Source: Acidimicrobiaceae bacterium (GTDB lineage Bacteria; Actinomycetota; Acidimicrobiia; Acidimicrobiales; RAAP-2). From it: DNA of 38,876 nucleotides. Every line of letters begins with the position of its first letter. Within the stretch, counting starts at the first letter, position 1. The DNA lies in assembly GCA_003133405.1 (NCBI GenBank), contig PKXH01000027.1, forward strand, positions 32,247 to 71,122. The letters are read 5' to 3'. Below are positions 8,954-16,277 of the stretch, piece after piece. The notes under the pieces are model-generated. The model made no database searches. It had not been told where the DNA came from and saw nothing but the letters and a program-made list of their open reading frames with translations. The translations under genes were made by a program, and so were the position numbers.

Positions 8954-9012
8954 ACTCATGCCAAAATGCTTAATCAGCGAGGCCCCGCAGTCGTCGTTCC
9001 GGGCCTACCATC

Positions 9013-9255
9013 GTGAGTATGACCGACCTCTACGAGAACTCCATCACCTTCATTCGCACAGATGGAGGGCACGAGATCATCGAGCGCATACCTGGTTATT
9101 GGCCAGTGCCTATCGGCGGGACAGTCGAACTCGGCAACCCTAACCGCGACTATGGCGTCGTCAGCGTGAGGATTCGAGTGAACAGCACAGACGCACCTCC
9201 GAAAATAGACCTCTACCTGGACTGCGCGTTGCTCCCCACAGGTTTGGGTCTGTAG
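9013..9255 (+). CDS. Small hypothetical protein
   Basis: This 80-residue protein is beta-rich (FIRTDGGHEIIERIPGYWPV, SVRIRVNSTDAPPKIDLYLD) with no recognised domain. It lies 60 bases after Res in the same direction, behind a short inverted repeat AGGCCC/GGGCCT (8980-8985 and 9001-9006), and ends just before the convergent TraD-like gene. It starts gtgagtatgacc, the same twelve bases that open the J-domain gene at 2145, so ATG 9019 is an equally possible start. It could be a late member of the defence operon or an independent cargo gene. Confidence 0.55.
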   Translation: MSMTDLYENSITFIRTDGGHEIIERIPGYWPVPIGGTVELGNPNRDYGVVSVRIRVNSTDAPPKIDLYLDCALLPTGLGL

Positions 9256-9260
9256 CCACC

Positions 9261-9279
9261 GCGGGCCTCAACGACCCGC
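9261..9279. terminator. Possible terminator between convergent genes
   Basis: GCGGG-N9-CCCGC is followed on plus by tcatttt between the stops of the small gene and the TraD-like gene. The stem is short and the T-run imperfect. Confidence 0.35.
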
Positions 9280-10503
9280 TCATTTTGAAATGTCAAGTGG
9301 CCGAGCGATCGCGACATGAGCCCACCTCCCACTCTGAATTACTGCAGCTTCTCCGTTTGGCAAAGACCTCAACATGTCCGGCGGAACCCTGTACTGCTGC
9401 TGCAAGCGTCCGCTCGTCGCCACTCGGACTCCCAGACCGTCGGCCATCTGCGAGTCCTCCCACACCTGAACCGTTCCGGCGAGTTCCACGATGGCATCTG
9501 GCAACGGTGTGCGATGACTGATCACCGTGCCACATGTCTGGAGCAACCGGTCGGCGGCACCACCTAGGCTCGCCACGGTCTGCGCGCCGATAACGATCGC
9601 AATGCCCGCGGACCTTGTTCTCTCAACCAAACCCGCCAGAAATTGACTAGCTCGTTGGTCTTGTCCTACCGCTGAGAACTCGTCCAGACAGATAATTGTT
9701 CGTCGATTATCCGGGGACGCGGCGAGTTCGCCGATCATTGCGAGTAACCACGAAGCGACGTCACCCGCTGTTTGAGGAGCGGATGTACCCGGCACACTGA
9801 TCCACGCTGCATCGACTTCTCGAAGGCTCCATGCCAAGGGGCAACTATCGAAGCGGTCCCCAACAGTGGCGGCGATTGCTCGAAGTCGTAGATAAACAGA
9901 GTTCCACTGGGCGTTAGCGAACGACGACGCTTCGGCTTTCAGTGCGAGTGATCGCTCCGTCACCTGAAGTTCGTAGAGAGCCGACGTTACGCCAGGGCGT
10001 ACTCGCTCGATGAGTTCGGCCAACGAGCGAGGAGGTGAACCGGCACCTAGCGCGAGGTCGAGCATGGTCACCGCTTCGGCATGGTGGAACGGACTCTCGC
10101 CGCCGTGGAATAGACCACTCAGCCGCTCGCGCAACTGCGCAACATTTCCGTCGAAGCCGCGCAGCGGTTGTTCGGGCCAGTAGCGGATGTTCCGGTAACC
10201 CCTGTCCCACGCGAGTTCACCGAACTGTTGTCGGTTCTGGTCAGCTAGCCCTTTTGCATCTATGAAAAGAATTCGTATAGGGGGTTCGCCTGGGTTCGCC
10301 TGGCTGAGCCGCATAAAGGTACTCACAAGTCGAAGTTGCGTGACGGTCTTGCCTGTTCCGGTGCCACCGATAATGCACAGATGGCGCGTGAGGTCTTCAA
10401 ACGAGAGACCCACGAGAGAAGTCGGTCCACACGGCCCGACAGCACTCCGCACGGCCAACGCTCGTAGGTCTCCGTCGAGCATCGTGCCCAGGATGGCCCT
10501 CAT
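9280..10503 (-). CDS. TraD/VirD4/HerA-like DNA-transfer ATPase
   Basis: This 407-residue P-loop ATPase has Walker A IIGGTGTGKT near residues 39-48 and Walker B TIICLDEFSAVGQD near residue 270. The later motif IAIVIGAQT resembles the sensor strand of coupling proteins. The family pumps DNA to or through a secretion or conjugation channel. It has no membrane segment of its own; the immediately upstream 178-residue membrane protein overlaps it by ATGA and could supply the membrane anchor, a split arrangement compared with single-chain TraD. It is the last gene of the minus-strand operon. Assignment to the coupling-protein superfamily is firm, the exact subfamily is not. Confidence 0.75.
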   Translation of the reverse strand: MRAILGTMLDGDLRALAVRSAVGPCGPTSLVGLSFEDLTRHLCIIGGTGTGKTVTQLRLVSTFMRLSQANPGEPPIRILFIDAKGLADQNRQQFGELAWDRGYRNIRYWPEQPLRGFDGNVAQLRERLSGLFHGGESPFHHAEAVTMLDLALGAGSPPRSLAELIERVRPGVTSALYELQVTERSLALKAEASSFANAQWNSVYLRLRAIAATVGDRFDSCPLAWSLREVDAAWISVPGTSAPQTAGDVASWLLAMIGELAASPDNRRTIICLDEFSAVGQDQRASQFLAGLVERTRSAGIAIVIGAQTVASLGGAADRLLQTCGTVISHRTPLPDAIVELAGTVQVWEDSQMADGLGVRVATSGRLQQQYRVPPDMLRSLPNGEAAVIQSGRWAHVAIARPLDISK

Positions 10504-11036
10504 CGGCTCACCTCGGGAATGTCACCTGAACGGTGCCACCGGCGCAGTAGTTGCAGACGTCGTGCTTGCTGACGCTGCCACACTCGTAAGTCCACGGTCG
10601 TCCGATTGACGACGCGTCGGTCAAAGGCCATAAAGGTTGCAACGGCCAGCATGGAAGCGATCAGTTCAACGCAGTAGCCAAGGGCTACTGCAAGTGGCAT
10701 CCCAACATGAGAGGAACGACTCCAGGTGAAAGTGTGCACAACTGTGATGAGAAAGACCGAGGGTCTGGCGAAGATCGACGCGATAGCGAATCCAGTAATC
10801 ACGTACGCTCCGGCTACTCGTATCAGTTCGACAGGTCGCAACTCGAGCAACCAGGTCATGGCAATCACTTCGCCGAGGACCAGCAAGCCAAATGGGGGAA
10901 CCAGAGATACCACGACGGCCACAAGCACTCCAATGTGCCAAAGCAATTCCCTCGCACCTCGCGGCGCGGCAAGTGGCACCAAAGGCCAACGCTCTTCGTC
11001 GCGGTGGTGCCCACTTGCGTTACGCATTACGGCCAC
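10500..11036 (-). CDS. Small membrane protein, partner of transfer ATPase
   Basis: This 178-residue protein has about four hydrophobic segments: ELLWHIGVLVAVVVSLVPPF, LVLGEVIAMTWLLEL, VAGAYVITGFAIASIFA and VALGYCVELIASMLAVATF, followed by a basic tail (WQRQQARRLQLLRRWHR). No family is recognised. Start and stop both overlap neighbouring genes (10 bases with the relaxation-like gene, 4 bases with the ATPase), so it is part of the same transfer operon. A membrane anchor for the soluble ATPase is the simplest role, by inference. Confidence 0.7.
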   Translation of the reverse strand: MAVMRNASGHHRDEERWPLVPLAAPRGARELLWHIGVLVAVVVSLVPPFGLLVLGEVIAMTWLLELRPVELIRVAGAYVITGFAIASIFARPSVFLITVVHTFTWSRSSHVGMPLAVALGYCVELIASMLAVATFMAFDRRVVNRTTVDLRVWQRQQARRLQLLRRWHRSGDIPEVSR

Positions 11037-11758
11037 CGGACTATGTGCAATCTCGACGCAAGATCACCGGGTAGACGCTCTTGAGCGTGGGTTACCACCG
11101 AGATCGCCTCGTCAGTGGCGTAATAACACACGGCGTGGTAACGCGGCGGCAACGACGCGACGACAACGTCACTGGTGGCGTCGTAATCGTATCGACGGGT
11201 CAGTAGACCCATCTGGATATTTCTGGTTCGCTCAATTGTTTTGGCGACACGCTCGCGCTCAATGGCCACGATTCGACCGTCGGGCATAAGCACTTCACCG
11301 TCAGGGAGGTGAGGTGAACTCTGCCCGCGAGTACGCGGCGGGACCACGGCTCGAATAGATCTCTCACTTCGCCAACCAATGTCATTTGGGTAGCCAGTCT
11401 GAATAGTAAGTCGAATGGCGACGACATCAGCGTTGTGCGAGAGGGTTGAAAGCGCAGGCTCTTCGCTCGGAAAGCTCTGCCCGCTGACGCGCATCCCTGC
11501 CGCAGTCAGCCAGACAAAAGGTGGCTGGCCACTCAGCAAGGTTCGGCTTGTGGCCCACCCGCGATCGAGCCAACGACTGACGGTCTTACGCGCAGCGTCG
11601 GGGCTGACAGGTCGTTGATCGACCTGAGAGAAAAGCGTCGCAAGTTGGTCGATCCGCATTGCGCCCTGGTCTGCACACCAGTTCATACCGACGAGATCGC
11701 GAGTTCCGTAACGAACGCTACCGGCGTCGCGTCGCCGTCTTTTTGTATCGCTCACCAT
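11027..11758 (-). CDS. Replication-relaxation-like protein
   Basis: This 243-residue protein resembles the actinobacterial plasmid replication-relaxation family. An N-terminal winged-helix region (IDQLATLFSQ, then TVSRWLDRGWATSRTLL and PPFVWLTAAGMRVSG, residues about 35-95) is followed by an alpha/beta part with HNADVVAIRLTI, LMPDGRIVAIERERV and RRYDYDATSDVVVA. The last part has a restriction-endonuclease-like look (D-x-E-x-E strand), though nuclease activity is not shown. A perfect GGAGG precedes the start by three bases to ATG 11758; GTG 11755, one codon later, has better spacing. It is the first gene after the structured intergenic block and may act on an origin located there. Confidence 0.6.
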   Translation of the reverse strand: MVSDTKRRRRDAGSVRYGTRDLVGMNWCADQGAMRIDQLATLFSQVDQRPVSPDAARKTVSRWLDRGWATSRTLLSGQPPFVWLTAAGMRVSGQSFPSEEPALSTLSHNADVVAIRLTIQTGYPNDIGWRSERSIRAVVPPRTRGQSSPHLPDGEVLMPDGRIVAIERERVAKTIERTRNIQMGLLTRRYDYDATSDVVVASLPPRYHAVCYYATDEAISVVTHAQERLPGDLASRLHIVRWP

Positions 11759-11777
11759 TGTCCTCCTTGCTTTTACG

Positions 11778-11853
11778 TTTTTCTTTCCCTTTCTTTTTCT
11801 CTTTCTCTTTCTCTTTCATTGTTTTCTTTTTCTTTTTCTTTTTCTTTTCCTCT
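11778..11853 (-). repeat. Polypurine/polypyrimidine low-complexity tract
   Basis: On plus the stretch is almost pure C/T, with uninterrupted pyrimidine runs at 11778-11817 (40 bases) and 11822-11853 (32 bases) built of ctttct and cttttt units. On the coding minus strand it becomes a GAAA-rich leader directly upstream of the replication-relaxation gene. Such mirror-like tracts can form triplex DNA and melt unevenly. It stands out sharply against the surrounding GC-rich DNA. Confidence 0.85.
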
Positions 11854-11882
11854 ACTTCTTCTCTTTTACTTTGATTGCTATT

Positions 11883-11940
11883 TCTTTCTTCCCAACCCCA
11901 ATATCTCGTTTTGCTGAGAGGGTGGGGTTGGGAAGAAAGA
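11883..11940. repeat. 18-bp perfect inverted repeat
   Basis: The arm at 11883-11900 (tctttcttcccaacccca) is perfectly complementary to 11923-11940, separated by 22 bases. No T-run follows on either strand, so it does not look like an intrinsic terminator. It adjoins the polypurine tract and a second hairpin. Confidence 0.85.
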
Positions 11941-11950
11941 GAAGCAATCC

Positions 11951-11982
11951 CTGGAGGTCGCTCTCTAAGGAGTGACCTCCAG
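11951..11982. repeat. 13-bp inverted repeat with 6-base loop
   Basis: ctggaggtcgctc at 11951-11963 pairs with gagtgacctccag at 11970-11982 with one mismatch (a G-U pair in one strand's RNA). Together with the neighbouring 18-bp repeat it occupies the 327-base gap between the helicase and the replication-relaxation gene. Candidate roles are an origin, a nick site or a protein binding site. A smaller repeat TCCGCT-c-AGCGGA lies near 12081-12093. Confidence 0.8.
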
Positions 11983-12085
11983 TAGATGACCGTCCGGGGA
12001 GTTGATTGGTCGGCACGTATTGGACGCCGTTTGGCCAAGAGAGCGACCGGCATTAGGCAGTAGGTCGGTGACTGTAAGGTTCCGC

Positions 12086-13465
12086 TCAGCGGAGTCTTAT
12101 CCCCTGGTAGTGGAAACGGTTCGCCTTCCCCCGACGGCGCCGGGTGACCGTATCGACGAAGTTCATTCGGTGACCGAACTCTTGTTGTTGCATCGTCGGA
12201 CGGTCCACTTGTCCGCACCACTGCAAGTAGGTTTCGTAAAGTTCAGCGGCTCCCGTAAATGCTCCGCCCACGATCTCCGCGCATTCTTCGAGAAACGCGC
12301 TGAGTACGTCCTGCTCACTGCGGTAGTTATTGGTCGCTGCATTCCACGTCTTTGGAAGGGTAGGAAGTGCGCCTCGCTGGTACCAACTCACTGCGCCCTT
12401 TACGGCCCAGGCAACAACGCCCTCAAGTTCTGCATGAAGATCCGACGGTAACGCTTTGTCGGCTCCGACTTCGAACTCCCTTTCGAACGGCACTACGACC
12501 AGTCGGCGCCAAATTCCTATATCGCTTCCGCGCACTGTCGGCAGATGGTTTGTCGCCAGGAAGTATTTTGCTTGGGGTATGAATTCGGTGTAGTTCTCGT
12601 ACAGCTTGCGAGCAGTCATGGAATCGCCAGCAATAAGTCCTTTCACTCGCGACTCGTTAATGGTCTGGCCAAAGTCAGTCTCAGTGAGTATGGCGCAACG
12701 CGCTCCTTGCAAACGAGCGAGGTCACTATTCGCTCCGTTTGAAGCGGGACGACCGAGCAAGACTGACTCAGGGGTTTGTTGCGCATAATCGGAGCCCAGC
12801 GCTGATTTGACCGTATGTAAGAGCGTGCTCTTACCGTTGGAACCCTTGCCGACGAGCAGCCACATCTTCTGCTCAGTGGTATCGCCGGTCAAGGTGTATC
12901 CGATGAGTTCTTGAAAGTACTTCTGAACGTCCGCACTCGGACCAAGCACCTCCTTCAAGAAACGCTGCCATCGCGGGGCGGATGCCTTAGGGTTGTATGA
13001 CACCGGGAGACGCTTTGTGACTATCTCGCTACGGTCGAACGATCGAATCTTTCCAGTCCGTAAGTCCAGTACTCCATCTGGCGTACCAATGACGTCGGAC
13101 GAGGCGTCAATCGACGCATTCGACACCTGAAGTTGAGCACTTCTACTCGCCAGAGAAATGACACCATTGATGCCGCTGTTGTTCATTAGACCTCGACACT
13201 TCCGGGGGCGCCACTTCTTGAAGTTTCTGAGTTCAATTCCTTTCAAGGCATCCGATGGTTCCATTGTCTCGAGGTGCCGGAGCGTTTCAATGACCAACGA
13301 AGTTAGGCGGGAACTTTCGTGGTCCCATGTCCAACCGCTCGCTTGATCAAAAACGAGCCATTTCTGTTGCGAGGAACTGAATCGAATGTCTTCGCCATGC
13401 AGTTCAATCACTGATTCGACAACTTCCACCGGTGTGATGTCACCCGGGAGTTCGCTGATGGTCAT
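12086..13465 (-). CDS. D5/P4-family plasmid-phage helicase (primase C-terminal part)
   Basis: This 459-residue protein has the D5-N region (TPDGVLDLRTGKI near residues 130-145) and an SF3 helicase: Walker A LVGKGSNGKSTLL near 205-217, Walker B-like CAILTETD near 255, and the sensor AKYFLATNHLP near 295, followed by IWRRLVVVPFE. Proteins of this family unwind replication origins of phages, satellites and integrated plasmids. An N-terminal primase-polymerase domain, common in the family, is absent, so priming must come from elsewhere. The start overlaps the stop of the upstream methyltransferase (ATGA). It supports autonomous replication of the excised element. Confidence 0.9.
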   Translation of the reverse strand: MTISELPGDITPVEVVESVIELHGEDIRFSSSQQKWLVFDQASGWTWDHESSRLTSLVIETLRHLETMEPSDALKGIELRNFKKWRPRKCRGLMNNSGINGVISLASRSAQLQVSNASIDASSDVIGTPDGVLDLRTGKIRSFDRSEIVTKRLPVSYNPKASAPRWQRFLKEVLGPSADVQKYFQELIGYTLTGDTTEQKMWLLVGKGSNGKSTLLHTVKSALGSDYAQQTPESVLLGRPASNGANSDLARLQGARCAILTETDFGQTINESRVKGLIAGDSMTARKLYENYTEFIPQAKYFLATNHLPTVRGSDIGIWRRLVVVPFEREFEVGADKALPSDLHAELEGVVAWAVKGAVSWYQRGALPTLPKTWNAATNNYRSEQDVLSAFLEECAEIVGGAFTGAAELYETYLQWCGQVDRPTMQQQEFGHRMNFVDTVTRRRRGKANRFHYQGIRLR

Positions 13466-14748
13466 AGGTCTCTCTCCTTCTTGAGGGTTTTGTGTCCCCG
13501 TTTTTCACCGGAGGATGCCCGGCTACCACTTGATGGTTCGGACTTACGGCGCGGACGCACGGAGGTTGATTGGACGCCGGACGAACCCCGGCGAACTGCC
13601 GTTTTGTCTTCTTTGTTTTGCGTGACACGATCGATTCGAGCTTCAATGAGGGACCAGTAACGCGGCTCCAGTTCGCAGCCGACAACGTTGCGCCCACACA
13701 GCAGCGCTGCTTCGGCAGTGGTCCCACTTCCAAGAAAAGGATCAAGGACAACCTGACCGGGCCGACTTACTGCTTCAATGAGACGGCTAATTAGAAGGAG
13801 TGGTTTTACCGTTTCGTGCTTCACGCCATCGGCTCCGACCGGGCGCTCAGCTTTGCTCGCCTTGGCAACCGAGAGCAGGCCATGTCCGATTGAAGTCTCA
13901 GAAAATAGATGGGTCGCGTACATCGCGCCCTCTTGGTCGTCAAGACGACAGAGGCAAACTGCCTCCGCACAATCACTGTCGTGAACGAACCACACGTTGG
14001 ACGCGAGGCGGTCGCTCCCCGTAATGGCTCTATGATCAAGAGCTCCGACGCCGAACTCGATAACGTTTTCTATGGTCTCGACATCGTCGTCGAATGGCTT
14101 TCGGGCGACCACTATCGGTTCGTGTCCCGGACGCAACGTGGAGCGGTGGTCTGACAACTGTTCGGCGAGCCGCGCGTCATCGTAGTCGGCGGCTACCCGA
14201 CCAAGATCCCGTGTGGCCTGCCGACCTGGTGCGTAAACCCAATTGATGAGGTCACGAACTTCGAAGCCCGCGAGTTGGATCGCCACTTGGGTGAGCCCTA
14301 CGGTTCGCGTGGCGGCAAATGCAAGAAGAAAACCACCGGGGGCGAGAACGCGGAGGACTTCGCGCCAAAGTTCGGGGCCGGGTACCGAGTTGTCCCAATC
14401 AGCTCCGTCGTAACCATTGCTGTCGTTATAGAAAGTCTCGCCCTTTAGCCACGCGTGCAGCATGTCCTCGAGTTCGAGGTTGCTTGTCAGCCCATAGGGA
14501 GGGTCGCAAACGACCGCGTGAACACTTTCGGACGCTACATTTTTTAGTTGCTCGGAAGCGTCGCCTTTCAGAAAGGTGAAGGAGGGAGGCAGAATAACTT
14601 TCTTCACTTGACAGACCGTCCCGAGCGGCGGCGCTGGGACCTTTTGTTTTGATGAACTTTTCAGTTGTGTTTTGATCACGAGTTGATGATGTGGATTTCG
14701 CAATGAAACACACGCTCTGCGTCCTATTGGACGCTTCGTAGCCAACAT
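13462..14748 (-). CDS. Orphan beta-class DNA methyltransferase
   Basis: The catalytic motif IV is CDPPYGL at residues 81-87 and the AdoMet motif I is LDPFLGSGTT at 335-344, with motif X-like KHETVKPLLLISRLI before it. The order IV then I is the beta class (adenine-N6 or cytosine-N4). Phage-type enzymes with the central GHEPIVVARKP motif (about 208-218) often methylate adenine or cytosine without a cognate nuclease, and none is adjacent here. The basic C-terminal tail after 385 is disordered. Overlapping the helicase gene, it may protect the element from host restriction or mark its origin. The first 55 residues are not conserved-looking, so a later start is possible. Confidence 0.88.
   Translation of the reverse strand: MLATKRPIGRRACVSLRNPHHQLVIKTQLKSSSKQKVPAPPLGTVCQVKKVILPPSFTFLKGDASEQLKNVASESVHAVVCDPPYGLTSNLELEDMLHAWLKGETFYNDSNGYDGADWDNSVPGPELWREVLRVLAPGGFLLAFAATRTVGLTQVAIQLAGFEVRDLINWVYAPGRQATRDLGRVAADYDDARLAEQLSDHRSTLRPGHEPIVVARKPFDDDVETIENVIEFGVGALDHRAITGSDRLASNVWFVHDSDCAEAVCLCRLDDQEGAMYATHLFSETSIGHGLLSVAKASKAERPVGADGVKHETVKPLLLISRLIEAVSRPGQVVLDPFLGSGTTAEAALLCGRNVVGCELEPRYWSLIEARIDRVTQNKEDKTAVRRGSSGVQSTSVRPRRKSEPSSGSRASSGEKRGHKTLKKERDL
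14719..14734. repeat. Palindrome GCGTCC-tatt-GGACGC
   Basis: This second copy of the CGTCC-N4-GGACG motif found at the left end overlaps the first codons of the methyltransferase gene, where a bound protein could also block its expression. Confidence 0.55.
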
Positions 14749-14977
14749 CGAAGTGTGGCTAATTCGCGACCGCGTTTTAGATTTACACCGCCGATTTCGA
14801 GAACCGAAAATTCAGCGAAGTTTTAGCCTCGGGGTTCGCCGAGGTTCGCATTATCAAACTGGCGCCGTGGTCACACCAGAGTTACATTGGCACTATGACT
14901 AATCCACACCCCAACAGGGTGCGGCAGTCGTCGGGTAGTCGTGAAACGTCCAAAGGGACGCCTGAGGGAGGGCCAGT
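14749..14977. other. Right-end non-coding region of the element
   Basis: No convincing gene is present, although the plus frame from 14895 stays open by chance into the next gene. It holds a 6-bp hairpin CCTCGG-ggttcg-CCGAGG at 14827-14844, an AT-richer patch that should contain the methyltransferase promoter (no clear boxes found), and the third end palindrome. Confidence 0.5.
14947..14960. repeat. Palindrome CGTCC-aaag-GGACG
   Basis: This third copy of the end palindrome lies 17 bases inside the right direct repeat. It mirrors the left copy at 22-35, which lies just inside the left repeat. Confidence 0.55.
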
Positions 14978-14991
14978 CCCCCCTCGCCCAC
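14978..14991. repeat. Right direct repeat, candidate attR core
   Basis: This is an exact copy of 1-14. To its right the composition rises and host metabolic genes begin; to its left lie the end palindrome and element genes. Confidence 0.6.
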
Positions 14992-15158
14992 TACCGTCGC
15001 CGGCTCCTATCCGGATTCCCTGCAAGATCTCGGCTTTGGCCCACTGTTCATTCACGTCGCTCGCCGTCGTTCGCCTGCGTCGCGCGTTGGTCGGAGAGGT
15101 GTTCGTTGGTCGGCCGTCGACCCGTGACGATGCGCACGATGGCGAGTACTGTGAACCA

Positions 15159-16277
15159 ATGAGCCAGCGCCAGAGCCCTCCGTTTCGCGCCGATCACGTC
15201 GGTAGCTTCCTGCGTCCCGCCGAGTTGCTGGCGGCTCGACGCGACGCCGCCGACGGACGCCTGGACGCCGAGGGGCTGCGCGCGGTCGAGGACCGGTCGA
15301 TTCGCGACGTCGTCGCGTTACAAGAGGGCCTGGGCTTCCAGTCGGCGACCGACGGTGAGTTTCGCCGGACGTCGTGGCACATGGACTTCATCTACCAGCT
15401 AGGCGGCGTTCGCCGCTCCGACGAGCAGCTCGAGGTCGCCTTCAAGAACGCGGAGGGGACCACGTCATTCACCTCGGCCGCCCTCAAGATCGACGGACCG
15501 GTGCGCATCGACCAGACGATCTTCGCCGACGCCTTCACGTTTCTGCGCGACACCGTCACGACCGCGTTGCCCAAGATCACCATCCCCTCGCCGAGCATGG
15601 TCCACTACCGCGGCGGCATGGCCGCGATCGACCCGTCGATCTACCCCGACGTCGAGGAGTTCTGGAACGACCTCAGCGCCGCCTACGCCGAGGAGATTCG
15701 GCGCCTCGGCGCCCTGGGCTGTCGATACCTCCAACTCGACGACACCTCACTCGCCTACCTCAACGACCCCGCCCAGCGCGAGATGATCGCGGCGCGCGGC
15801 GACGACGCTGAACACCAGCACCTGCGCTACATCCGCCAGATCAACGCGGCGCTCGCCGGACGCCCCGAGGGCATGGCGGTGACGACGCACTCGTGCCGCG
15901 GGAACTTCCAGTCCTTCTGGGCGGCCGAGGGCGGGTACGACTTCGTGGCCGAGGCACTCTTCTCCGAGCTCAACGTCGACGGATTCTTCCTCGAATACGA
16001 CGACAGCCGCTCGGGCGACTTCTCGCCGCTGCGCTTCGTGCCCCCGGGCAAGATGGTCGTGCTGGGGCTCGTGACGACCAAGCGCGGCGACTTAGAGTCC
16101 AAGGACGAATTGAAGCGCCGCATCGACGAAGCCAGCCAGTTCGTGCCGCTCGATCAGATCTGCCTCTCGACGCAGTGCGGGTTCTCGTCCACGGTGGAGG
16201 GGAACTCCATCACCTACGCCGACCAGGTCGCCAAGTTGCGGCTGGTCAAAGAGACGGCCGACGAGGTCTGGGGCTAG
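15159..16277 (+). CDS. MetE C-terminal-like (cobalamin-independent methionine synthase) family protein
   Basis: The 372-residue product from ATG 15159 matches the single-domain relatives of the MetE catalytic barrel (YxjG type): FRADHVGSFLRPAELL at the N-terminus, ATDGEFRRTSWH, LQLDDTSLAY and the C-terminal LSTQCGFSSTVEGN, which contains the zinc-ligand cysteine. The family moves methyl groups between thiols and folates or related donors. The longer track ORF from 14895 adds 88 residues of unlikely composition crossing the element boundary, so the internal ATG is preferred. It converges on livM, the stops sharing CTAG. In this neighbourhood it might handle methyl groups released from methoxyaromatics, but that is speculation. 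Confidence 0.8.
   Translation: MSQRQSPPFRADHVGSFLRPAELLAARRDAADGRLDAEGLRAVEDRSIRDVVALQEGLGFQSATDGEFRRTSWHMDFIYQLGGVRRSDEQLEVAFKNAEGTTSFTSAALKIDGPVRIDQTIFADAFTFLRDTVTTALPKITIPSPSMVHYRGGMAAIDPSIYPDVEEFWNDLSAAYAEEIRRLGALGCRYLQLDDTSLAYLNDPAQREMIAARGDDAEHQHLRYIRQINAALAGRPEGMAVTTHSCRGNFQSFWAAEGGYDFVAEALFSELNVDGFFLEYDDSRSGDFSPLRFVPPGKMVVLGLVTTKRGDLESKDELKRRIDEASQFVPLDQICLSTQCGFSSTVEGNSITYADQVAKLRLVKETADEVWG

Larger units (their letters stand above)
1..14991. mobile_element. Integrative (probably conjugative or mobilisable) element
   Basis: The stretch is bounded by the same 14 bases (cccccctcgcccac) at 1-14 and 14978-14991. It carries a tyrosine integrase near its left end, a D5/P4-type helicase, a replication-relaxation-like protein, a TraD/VirD4-like ATPase, a type III restriction system and an orphan methyltransferase. 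Its base composition is visibly poorer in G+C than the catabolic genes to its right, and ordinary metabolic genes start only after the right repeat. Genes diverge in two blocks: 74-9255 on plus and 9280-14748 on minus. No canonical relaxase or mating-pore genes are visible, so it may be mobilised by helpers or transfer in an unfamiliar way. The left edge coincides with the window edge, so the outer extent of the left repeat cannot be seen. Confidence 0.75.

Noticed and set aside
11800-11850. CRISPR-like or tandem repeat array in the CT-rich tract
   Set aside because: The units are 5-6 bases without spacers, so this is simple-sequence DNA. No CRISPR array was seen anywhere in the window.
11718-12221. 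Minus-strand ORF of 167 residues with a long Lys/Glu tail
   Set aside because: The tail is the translation of the polypurine tract, and the frame overlaps both the helicase end and the relaxation gene start in other frames. It has no ribosome site.
14980-15040. A tRNA or tmRNA gene at the right end of the element
   Set aside because: The C-rich repeat is tRNA-like, but no T-loop or cloverleaf can be drawn around it here. Any intact tRNA would have to lie left of position 1.
14895-15158. 88-residue extension of the MetE-like protein across the element boundary
   Set aside because: It crosses the direct repeat and lacks family similarity. The ATG at 15159 gives the normal family length.
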